Assembly (NCBI GenBank): GCA_002706095.1
Contig: PAJP01000018.1
Coordinates: forward strand, 1 to 64,000
Direction of reading: 5' to 3'
Length of the DNA stretch: 64,000 nt
Source: Methylophaga sp.
GTDB taxonomy: Bacteria; Pseudomonadota; Gammaproteobacteria; Nitrosococcales; Methylophagaceae
In this document: positions 9,124-15,853 of the stretch, piece by piece
Position numbering within the stretch: position 1 is the first letter of the stretch
Layout of the letters: each line of letters begins with the position of its first letter
The notes under the pieces: model-generated
Told to the model about the DNA's origin: nothing
Seen by the model: the letters and a program-made list of their open reading frames with translations, nothing else
The model's database searches: none
Made by a program: the position numbers and the translations under genes

Positions 9124-10971
9124 ATGATACGCATTGGGTGGTTGCTTTGCATTTTATACAGTTCGAGCGCATTGGCTGCGGGCGAAGTTGAAATCCCGCT
9201 CCTGGCTGAAACCAGTCACCTTCAAACGGCGATAAGTCGCGTCCTTGAATTTGATGAGAATGGCAAAGCGACACTCGGGCAAGATCCATGCAATCGCATT
9301 GATTTATCCGATATCAAGGTGGCTACAGAGGATGACAACCTGTCGGTTGACATGGCTGTAGTAGCAACCACCGGAGTCCGAGTATTTGGTTCCTGCCGAG
9401 GGTTAACACCATGGCAAGGGCGTCTGGCATTAAAATTGATGCCTCAAGTGACCGAGTCTGGCCTTGCAATAGAGTTTATTCCCACATCGATTGAATTGTC
9501 TCGTCCCAATAATAGCCCCGGTATTCTAAGCAAACCTGTACAGGTGATTACGGATGCCTTGGTGCTGCCACGAATGAAAACAGTGAAAATTGATCTGGGT
9601 GGGCCGCTTAATGAGTTGGATGGTTTAATAGAACAGTTACTAGGGCCAAATAGCACACAAAGCGTTGAGCAATCCTTGGTGCAACGCACGCATATTTCAC
9701 GTCTCCAGACAGAAGAAACAGGTTTAAAAGCATGGATCGCTTTTCAGGTTCGAGCATCTGACCCGAGCCTTAAACATTCTGAGTCTGTTTTGAATGCCGA
9801 TGAAGCCGCACAATGGCAAACGCTTGAAGATGAATTCGATGGCTTCTTGACTACAATTATTTCAGTACTGGCTGAGTCAACCGACTCTCATGTGTTAAGA
9901 ATGGAATTGCTCGCCATTTTGCTGGATGCAAGGTATGCGATTGCTGAGGCGCTGACAACCGATAACCCCGAGTCTGATCCTGTTCGTGAGTTATTTTTAA
10001 CCACGTGGGAACGCTTACGCCCACTGATGAGTGAGCTTGAAGGAATGGATACGCCAGGCTTGGAAGTCGATTACAAACTAGCTGCGTTTATTGCTGGTGG
10101 TGACGCGCTTCGTGCACTAGATGCACTTGGACCTGAATATGGTCTGGAAATTACTCGGGATGGCCTACGTAGACTTGCTCGCTTGTTACTGGCTGGAACT
10201 GCACCACCGCGATTTACGCCATTGCCGTTGGAAGTGGATGAAGATTTTCGTGACCTGTTCGGTTTTGATACTGGAAAGAAGTCTGCAGCCACCACCATAG
10301 AAGTGACACAAAGTCTCGTTGAGACGGTGAGTTTATTAGGTAGCTGGTTAATGCCAGTCGCCCATGCTGCAACCATCTCACCTGCTGAAGCCTTAAAAGG
10401 CATGGTGCCACAGCGCGACAACCTTGATGATTATCTCGATTTGGTTGCCAGCTTATTGCAAGAACAATCTAAGTCATGGTTGGCGAATAATAAAAAGATG
10501 CCTGCCAGACTGACAGAGCGACTCGACCCGCTTGTTCGGGCGACAGCATGGAAAGAGTCCTGTTGGCGTCAGTTTTCTGGTTCGACTAAAAATCCCCAAG
10601 TATTGCGTTCGGCAGTGGGGGCGGTGGGTATGATGCAGATCAATGGTCGGGTGTGGCGTAAGGTTTACGATCTCGACCGCCTGGTTGATGAAGTGGACTA
10701 CAACGTGAATGCCGGTATTGATATTTTGACACACTACATGATTGATTACGCCATCCGCCGTGGCGAGCACGAACAACCCGGTGGTGATGATAATTTGATA
10801 AAAGCAAGTTATGCCGCCTACAACGGTGGTCCAAGTCAGTTGGCACGCTACCGAAGTGAAAACACCCCCGCCAGATTACGTTCTATCGATAATACATTCT
10901 GGAGTTACTACACCAGCTTCAGTTCGGGCCAACTACCTGATATTTCAAGCTGTTATGTGGTCGGTAACTAA
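9124..10971 (+). CDS. Lytic transglycosylase (SLT domain) with long N-terminal region
   Basis: A 615-residue periplasmic protein. The start at ATG 9124 is preferred over an upstream TTG because a signal peptide begins there (IRIGWLLCILYSSSALAAG). Residues about 460-605 form a lysozyme-like SLT domain: the catalytic Glu in ATAWKESCWRQFSG, the GAVGMMQINGRVW motif, AGIDILTHYM, and AAYNGGPSQLARY. It should cleave peptidoglycan glycan strands to 1,6-anhydro products. The first about 440 residues are a helical region without a domain I recognise. A hydrophobic stretch (SLLGSWLMPVAHAA) near residue 400 could anchor or be buried. Downstream is 300 bases of regulatory DNA. Confidence 0.8.
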   Translation: MIRIGWLLCILYSSSALAAGEVEIPLLAETSHLQTAISRVLEFDENGKATLGQDPCNRIDLSDIKVATEDDNLSVDMAVVATTGVRVFGSCRGLTPWQGRLALKLMPQVTESGLAIEFIPTSIELSRPNNSPGILSKPVQVITDALVLPRMKTVKIDLGGPLNELDGLIEQLLGPNSTQSVEQSLVQRTHISRLQTEETGLKAWIAFQVRASDPSLKHSESVLNADEAAQWQTLEDEFDGFLTTIISVLAESTDSHVLRMELLAILLDARYAIAEALTTDNPESDPVRELFLTTWERLRPLMSELEGMDTPGLEVDYKLAAFIAGGDALRALDALGPEYGLEITRDGLRRLARLLLAGTAPPRFTPLPLEVDEDFRDLFGFDTGKKSAATTIEVTQSLVETVSLLGSWLMPVAHAATISPAEALKGMVPQRDNLDDYLDLVASLLQEQSKSWLANNKKMPARLTERLDPLVRATAWKESCWRQFSGSTKNPQVLRSAVGAVGMMQINGRVWRKVYDLDRLVDEVDYNVNAGIDILTHYMIDYAIRRGEHEQPGGDDNLIKASYAAYNGGPSQLARYRSENTPARLRSIDNTFWSYYTSFSSGQLPDISSCYVVGN

Positions 10972-11097
10972 CGGCAAGATAACTTCAGGTTTTTCTATAC
11001 TTTGTCTCAGAAATAATAACTGTCTCTATTAAATAAAATCAGAATAAATAGATTCTATTCTTGAAGGTATGCACTTTTATCTCAGGTGCAGTTGTAA

Positions 11098-11115
11098 ATT
11101 GTACTTAAGTACAAT
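11098..11115. promoter_or_regulatory. Perfect 18-bp palindrome, possible operator
   Basis: ATTGTACTTAAGTACAAT is its own reverse complement and lies about 160 bases before the VPLPA-CTERM gene, upstream of the riboswitch. Such a symmetric AT-rich site would suit a dimeric repressor or activator. No T-run follows, so it is not a terminator. Confidence 0.35.
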
Positions 11116-11180
11116 AGTGCACAATTAAATCTCCTGATATTTTTATTTTGCCTACCGTTTGGGCAAATATAACATTTAAA

Positions 11181-11258
11181 TAACGGCCAAACTTGATGTG
11201 AGTCAGGGACGGAAAGCCTACAGCTGTGCAAAAAATGTATCAGGGCTGGGTTGCACTA
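11181..11258 (+). ncRNA. Class I c-di-GMP riboswitch (GEMM-I)
   Basis: The leader of the VPLPA-CTERM gene matches the GEMM-I pattern. GGCCAAAC is followed by a stem CUUGAU/GUCAGG closed by a GNRA loop (GUGA, 11197-11200). Then come GACGGAAAGCC (11208-11218; consensus GACGCAAAGCC), an AGCC/GGCU stem, and the 3' signature GGGCUGGGUUGC (11243-11254). In known GEMM-I RNAs the GNRA loop docks into the other helix and c-di-GMP sits at the three-way junction. The 3' signature ends about six bases before an AGGA ribosome binding site. UUGCAC (11251-11256) can also pair with GUGCAA (11226-11231). Together these suggest switching at the level of translation. One core base differs from consensus (G for C). 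Confidence 0.75.
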
Positions 11259-11275
11259 TCAGGAATGTGTTTACC

Positions 11276-11938
11276 ATGAAAGCAAAGCATCTCTTATCCG
11301 GCCTTCTTGCACTGGGCCTCTCTCATGCCGTTTCAGCTGGCACAATCATCGGTGCAAAATCAGTTACATCAAAAACACAGTCTTCTGTGAATAATAATCC
11401 TTACACAACGATTAACCAATCTGGACTTCATGCCACATACACAAGCGGCACGACAGATTTTGATTCGTTTACAGCGACAACAAAACACTCATACCTAGCT
11501 CATCAGAAAGAATGGTTTTCAAAAAGTGGCAACAAGACAGACACGCTCATCTACGATCTTGGTGCACTTTATTCTGTAGATAAAATTGCAATTTGGAATG
11601 AAGAATCGATTGGTACGAAAACCGTCTCCATTTCATATGCCACTGATTCACTTTTTTCAGATGAAGTCTCGTTGGGGACTTTTTCTTTGACAAAAAATCT
11701 GCTCAATCAAGACTATCTTGCCGATGTTTTGTCGTTTAACTTTGTTACGGCTCAATTTTTTAAGTTTGATGTAACCGGTAATTCAGTCTTCATGACATCT
11801 CTGGGTGAAGTGGCTTTTTCAAATTTAGAAAGTGGAGCGCCTGGCGTTTCTGAAGTACCTATCCCTGCAGCAGCTTTCTTGTTTGGCCCAGCAATATTAG
11901 GCATGGTCGGTTTACGTCGTAAGAGTAAACAAGCCTAA
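11276..11938 (+). CDS. VPLPA/PEP-CTERM sorted surface protein
   Basis: A 220-residue exported protein. The ATG at 11276 is chosen because a signal peptide (KAKHLLSGLLALGLSHAVSA) begins there; the frame is open further upstream only through the riboswitch. The C-terminus is a PEP-CTERM-type sorting tail of the VPLPA subclass: VPIPAAAFLFGPAILGMVGL followed by RRKSKQ, that is motif, membrane helix and basic cluster. Such tails are recognised and cleaved by an exosortase or related enzyme, none of which is in this window. The body is Ser/Thr-rich with no recognised fold. It stands alone and ends at a terminator. A c-di-GMP riboswitch in its leader suggests a role in adhesion or biofilm. Confidence 0.8.
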   Translation: MKAKHLLSGLLALGLSHAVSAGTIIGAKSVTSKTQSSVNNNPYTTINQSGLHATYTSGTTDFDSFTATTKHSYLAHQKEWFSKSGNKTDTLIYDLGALYSVDKIAIWNEESIGTKTVSISYATDSLFSDEVSLGTFSLTKNLLNQDYLADVLSFNFVTAQFFKFDVTGNSVFMTSLGEVAFSNLESGAPGVSEVPIPAAAFLFGPAILGMVGLRRKSKQA

Positions 11939-11947
11939 GCTATACAC

Positions 11948-11982
11948 AAAAAAGCCCCGCTGAAATCAGCAGGGCTTTTTTC
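11948..11982 (+). terminator. Rho-independent terminator
   Basis: AAAGCCCCGCTGA and TCAGCAGGGCTTTTTT form a strong hairpin with one mismatch and a T-run; the A-run on the other side lets it serve both the CTERM gene and the facing PfpI gene. Confidence 0.85.
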
Positions 11983-12012
11983 TATTTTCAACGAGATCAG
12001 CATTTAGCCATA

Positions 12013-12570
12013 CTAATGCTTACCTTCAGCAAACTCTTCAATAGCTTTGCTACAGAATGCATCCAGGTCATCGGGTTTTCTACTAGTCACAAGACCATTA
12101 TCGACTACCACTTCTTCATCTAGCCAAGTGCCTCCAGCATTTTGAATATCCGTTTTTAAACTTGGCCAAGAGGTAAGCGTCTTACCTTTAAGAATATCGG
12201 CTTCTACCAATGTCCAAGGCGCATGGCATATGGCAGCAACTGGTTTGTGTAGACTGAAAAAATCACGGATAAAATTGACAACATTTGAGTCAGTTCGAAG
12301 TGCATCCGGGTTGGCGACACCTCCAGGTAATACCAGTCCATCATAATCACTGGCTGATACCTCAGAGATAGCTTTGTCGACACCAAAAGCATCCGCTTTG
12401 TCGAGATGATTGTAGCCCTGAACTTTCCCTGCTTTGAGTGCAATGAGTTCCGAGTCAGCGCCTGCGAGTTTGATTTGCTCCCAAGGCGTAGTCAATTCGA
12501 TCTGTTCAAAACCATCGGTCACGAGAAACGCAATTTTTTTGCCTTGCAGAGTGGTGGTTGTATTTTGCAT
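12013..12570 (-). CDS. PfpI/DJ-1 family protein (class I glutamine amidotransferase-like)
   Basis: A 185-residue cytosolic protein of the PfpI/YhbO branch of the DJ-1 superfamily. The nucleophile elbow is AAICHAPW with C115 and H116, and the conserved acidic residue is in DGFEQIE (about residue 22). LVLPGGVANPDALR and the tail PDDLDAFC are typical of the branch. Members have been described as proteases, glyoxalases and protein or nucleotide deglycases, so the exact reaction is uncertain. A ribosome binding site (aaggagga on the minus strand) lies just ahead of the ATG. Monocistronic; shares a terminator with the convergent gene upstream. Confidence 0.85.
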   Translation of the reverse strand: MQNTTTTLQGKKIAFLVTDGFEQIELTTPWEQIKLAGADSELIALKAGKVQGYNHLDKADAFGVDKAISEVSASDYDGLVLPGGVANPDALRTDSNVVNFIRDFFSLHKPVAAICHAPWTLVEADILKGKTLTSWPSLKTDIQNAGGTWLDEEVVVDNGLVTSRKPDDLDAFCSKAIEEFAEGKH

Positions 12571-12925
12571 AACTTATCCTCCTTATCTAGTTGGGTACTA
12601 AATGTGTTTAAAGTTCATGCATAGAATCGAATTTTTCAGATTAAAAATGTGAACGATTTAAAACCAAGTAATTTTCTTGGCGTGTTGACTGACATATTCG
12701 ATAGAACGATTATTTATCCATGATGTATGGTTATCATGCTTTGTTTGAGTTTTAATTAATCGCGACAGAGCATGGATCTTCAATATGAAGTCAAATTTAA
12801 GTATTCAAATCATTTATAAAATTGAGATGATAATGCTGTGTTTCTCTATAACGAAGTGATGAAATAATCAGGTGAAAACTAACTTCAGATATTAGACATA
12901 AAATTAAAGTAGGGAAGCAATCAGA
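12571..12925. other. Intergenic region between divergent genes
   Basis: About 355 AT-rich bases separate the pfpI-like gene from the DUF2061-APS kinase gene. It should carry both promoters. I see no repeat, RNA or operator that I can support. Confidence 0.3.
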
Positions 12926-13651
12926 ATGTTCAAAGAGACCAACACTCGATCAATTATTAAAGGTGTAACTTGGCGCCTTGTGGCAACGACGACGACAGTG
13001 ATTATCGTTTATGTATTTTTTGGTCGGCTCGATCTGGCTATTGTGGCTGGGTTGCTCGAAAGTGTATTGAAAATTGCACTTTACTGGGGCCATGAACGAG
13101 TATGGCACAAAGTCAAATGGGGGAAAAAGCGTATTGAACCATTTAATCTTTGGTTTACAGGTTTACCCGCCTCAGGGAAAACAGTTATCGCAGATGCTGT
13201 TTACGCTGAATTAGAAAAAATGCAAATACCCATCGAACGAATAGACTCCAAAGATATTCGTGATCTGATTCCTAACATCGGCTTTTCAAGAGAAGAACGT
13301 AACAGACATCTAAGTAGAGTGGGGCACTTAATCAAAACGTTACAAAATAATTCCATCTCCACTGTCGCTTCTTTTATTAGTCCCTATAAAGAATCACGTA
13401 AAGCATTAAGAAATATGGTGAAAAATAACATTGTTGTTTATGTGAAAACGGATATTGAAACCTGTAAAAAAAGAGATACAACCGGAAGTTATGAAAGAGC
13501 ACTTCAAGGTGAGTTGAAAAATTTTACGGGCATCAGTGATGTGTACGAAGAACCGGAACATGCTGAAATTGTGATTGAGACAGAGAAGCTGAGTATAGAA
13601 GAATCAGCACAAGTCATTACTAACTATATTAAAAAGCACTATATGAAATAA
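12926..13651 (+). CDS. DUF2061 membrane domain fused to adenylylsulfate kinase
   Basis: A 241-residue two-domain protein. Residues 1-62 match the DUF2061 pattern (RSIIKGVTWRLVATTTT, two hydrophobic segments, then ESVLKIALYWGHERVWHKV). Residues 73-240 are an APS kinase (CysC) domain: Walker A GLPASGKT at 79-86, IDSKDIR at 106-112 (usual form DGDNVR), GFSREERNRH, FISPYKESR, and CKKRDTTGSY followed by KNFTGISDVYEEPEHAEI. APS kinase makes PAPS from adenylylsulfate and ATP. The DGD-to-DSK change may affect activity. No other sulfate-assimilation gene is near, so a membrane-tied role in sulfation or another kinase reaction is possible. Followed by a terminator. Confidence 0.8.
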   Translation: MFKETNTRSIIKGVTWRLVATTTTVIIVYVFFGRLDLAIVAGLLESVLKIALYWGHERVWHKVKWGKKRIEPFNLWFTGLPASGKTVIADAVYAELEKMQIPIERIDSKDIRDLIPNIGFSREERNRHLSRVGHLIKTLQNNSISTVASFISPYKESRKALRNMVKNNIVVYVKTDIETCKKRDTTGSYERALQGELKNFTGISDVYEEPEHAEIVIETEKLSIEESAQVITNYIKKHYMK

Positions 13652-13675
13652 CTTATGCACAAATAAAGCTACAAA

Positions 13676-13705
13676 AAAAGCCGCTAGAAAAAACTAGCGG
13701 CTTTT
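13676..13705. terminator. Bidirectional Rho-independent terminator
   Basis: AAAAGCCGCTAG and CTAGCGGCTTTT form a 12-bp perfect stem around an A-rich loop between two convergent genes, with A-run and T-run on either side. Confidence 0.85.
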
Positions 13706-13716
13706 GTATATCAGAA

Positions 13717-14592
13717 CTATTCGTCACCGATAACTTCACGAATACGTTGAGCGATGTAGCTAACATGGGTTTCCAGAGCAAAATGGCCGGTCTCTAGTAA
13801 CTCGACCACGGCATTTGGATTATCTCGCTTATAAGCCTCTGCACCGGGTGGGATATAGAAAGGATCGTGTTTACCCCAGATAATCAGTGATGGAATTTGA
13901 GTGTCTCGAAAGAACTGCTGAAACTTGGGATAGATTTTCAGGTTATTTTGATAGTCAAGAAACAGGTCTAACTGAATCTCTTTATTGCCTGCACGTTCAA
14001 ATAAAAATGTATCCAGATAATAAGCTTCCGGTGCTAACAACTCCTCATTTTCTACTCCATGAGCATACTGCCAGCGCGTACCTTCCAGATTAAGAATAGC
14101 ATCATGAATCACCTGACGATTTTCTGCATTTGGTTCATCCCAATATGCTTGAACAGGTGCCCAGGCATCACCTAGACCTTCCATATAAGCATTACCATTT
14201 TGTGAGATAAAGCCGGTTACACGTTCCGGATAAGCTAATGCCAGACGCAGACCAGCAGGGGCACCATAGTCAAATACGTAGATGGCGTATTTATCCAGCT
14301 TCAGCGTATCAACAAATTTCACCAATGTGTCGCCCAAGCTATCAAAGTTATAAGTGTAGTGGCGAGTAGCAGGCACCTCAGTAAAGCCAAAGCCAGGTAA
14401 ATCAGGCGCAATAATATGGAACTTATCAGCTAACAAGGGAATGAGTTCACGGAATTAATGTGATGAACTTGGAAAACCATGTAGCAATAACAGTGTGGGT
14501 AATTTGTCATCACCGGCTTCACGGTAAAACAACCTCACACCATCAGTCTCTACAAATTTATAACGAATAGGATGATGTCTGTTTTTAGTCAT
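13717..14592 (-). pseudogene. Alpha/beta hydrolase (haloalkane dehalogenase/epoxide hydrolase-like), interrupted by a stop
   Basis: The minus-strand frame from ATG 14592 to 13717 codes for a complete 291-codon alpha/beta hydrolase except for a TAA at codon 46 (14455-14457). Before the stop is the oxyanion motif LLHGFPSSSH. After it come FRELIP, DLPGFGFT, the nucleophile elbow VFDYGAPAG with Asp, IIWGKHDPF with the acid, and ETGHFALETH with the base His. An Asp nucleophile points to the dehalogenase/epoxide hydrolase branch. Only the 239-residue downstream part has an uninterrupted frame, and it lacks the oxyanion strand. No reading-frame change is seen. It may be a pseudogene, a consensus error or a read-through gene. 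It faces away from a CGNR regulator gene. Confidence 0.75.
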
Positions 14593-14622
14593 TCTTCTCT
14601 CCTTTATTATGTGACTTCTAAA

Positions 14623-14702
14623 ATGTAACTTTTCAGGTTACATGTGCAGTGCAGTATGTGAGTTTTCATGTAACTAGTAAATCGTGGTTTTAATGGTTAC
14701 AA
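14623..14702. promoter_or_regulatory. Two TGTAAC inverted repeats in a divergent promoter region
   Basis: Between the hydrolase and the CGNR regulator, ATGTAAC (14623-14629) is mirrored by GTTACAT (14637-14643). A second pair, TGTAAC (14669-14674) and GTTACA (14696-14701), follows. The repeated half-site in a divergent intergenic region suggests operators for the neighbouring regulator. Confidence 0.5.
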
Positions 14703-14731
14703 TATTATGTGAATAAACTGAGTGAGAAGGT

Positions 14732-15316
14732 ATGACCAACGCTAGAAATATAACCAGAAAGCCTATTGTTATTGCTGATCATCCTGTATTGGATATGTTG
14801 AATACAGTGGCTATCGTGAATAAACAGCAGGACGATTTTTGGCAAACGGATGAAGATGTTATTTATTGGTTGGAAACTGTAGCGAATATTAAGCTCACTT
14901 CACATAAAACGTTTAAGCAAGGCGAGTTACTCAAGACTGCAAGATTATTAAGAGAAGTCATTCGTAAGCTGGTGGTAAAAAAGAAAGGGGATTCGCTAGA
15001 CAGTATTAAGTCTTTAGAACCTTTTCTTGATGCATCGCTGAGCTGGGTCCGTCTGCAAAAAAATGCGGAAGGGCAATGGCAGCAACACCGTTGTTATAAG
15101 CAGGATACGGTCGAACAAGTTTTTGCTCCGATAACAGAAGCAGCCGCTGCACTATTAGCAGAGGTAGATTTTAATCTGGTCAGAGTCTGTGAACACGAGG
15201 AGTGCATACTGTGGTTTTTAGATCGCACCAAAACACATAAAAGACGCTGGTGCAGTATGGCGCTTTGTGGCAACAGACATAAAGTGGCTAAATACAGAAA
15301 GCAAAAAGTCCAATAA
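14732..15316 (+). CDS. CGNR zinc-finger transcriptional regulator (ABATE domain)
   Basis: A 194-residue cytosolic regulator. The N-terminal about 130 residues correspond to the ABATE ligand-sensing domain (ADHPVLDMLNTVAI is the usual start). The C-terminal CGNR zinc finger is seen as CEHEECILWFLD, then RRWCSMALCGNRHKVAKYR, with four cysteines for zinc. Members control catabolic genes in response to small molecules. It is transcribed away from the alpha/beta hydrolase with 139 bases between, and likely regulates it through the TGTAAC repeats there (inference). Confidence 0.85.
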   Translation: MTNARNITRKPIVIADHPVLDMLNTVAIVNKQQDDFWQTDEDVIYWLETVANIKLTSHKTFKQGELLKTARLLREVIRKLVVKKKGDSLDSIKSLEPFLDASLSWVRLQKNAEGQWQQHRCYKQDTVEQVFAPITEAAAALLAEVDFNLVRVCEHEECILWFLDRTKTHKRRWCSMALCGNRHKVAKYRKQKVQ

Positions 15317-15853
15317 ATCTTACAATCATGGCTGGCAGAGTCCACGTAACTCAAATGGTTACAAGAGACTTTTGTCAGTTATTCTCTCCAATATTTCAAA
15401 ATTCCACTTTTTTCAAAAATCATACTTTTGGCTGATAGTTTTTAATGCCAAATTTCTTTATGCTCCATCTGCTAATGAGTTTGTTAATTAAAGATTGCCA
15501 AACATCATGTGAATCAAAGCGGAAATCTTCAGGAGCAATGCCCACATGAGCTGGATTACACAGGTAAATCGGATATGAGAAATGCATAGACACTTTCTAC
15601 TTTATCCCTATTTACTAGGTTCTTAAGGCGATCGTTACTAGCTCTTCCCGGCCCAACATACAAAATCAATCAGTCTAGTTTTGCCAAATAGAGGGTATGC
15701 ATGTGACAAAAGAAAGTTATTTTTATCTGTAGTTAATTGATTAATAAAGATAATAAATAAACTGGAAGCCAAAAAATATTGAGTGTGACCTTACCAGCAC
15801 ATGAAGACACCTTATAATTACAAACCACGTTTAAAAATAAATTAAGAAATAAG
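15317..15853. other. Long intergenic region, partly possible gene remnant
   Basis: About 540 AT-rich bases before the autotransporter gene. The minus strand holds a 55-codon frame (listed separately); the rest shows no gene. The autotransporter promoter should lie near the 3' end; I cannot point to it. Confidence 0.35.
15420..15587 (-). CDS. Short ORF, possible gene remnant
   Basis: A 55-codon frame from ATG 15587 whose translation looks protein-like: YLCNPAHVGIAPEDFRFD then VWQSLINKLISRW and a basic tail. The composition is not that of random AT-rich sequence, but I recognise no family and see no strong ribosome binding site. It may be the end of a decayed larger gene or a real small protein. 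Confidence 0.25.
   Translation of the reverse strand: MHFSYPIYLCNPAHVGIAPEDFRFDSHDVWQSLINKLISRWSIKKFGIKNYQPKV

Noticed and set aside
11198..11275. N-terminal extension of the CTERM protein frame
   Set aside because: It runs through the riboswitch; the signal peptide and start at 11276 explain the gene.
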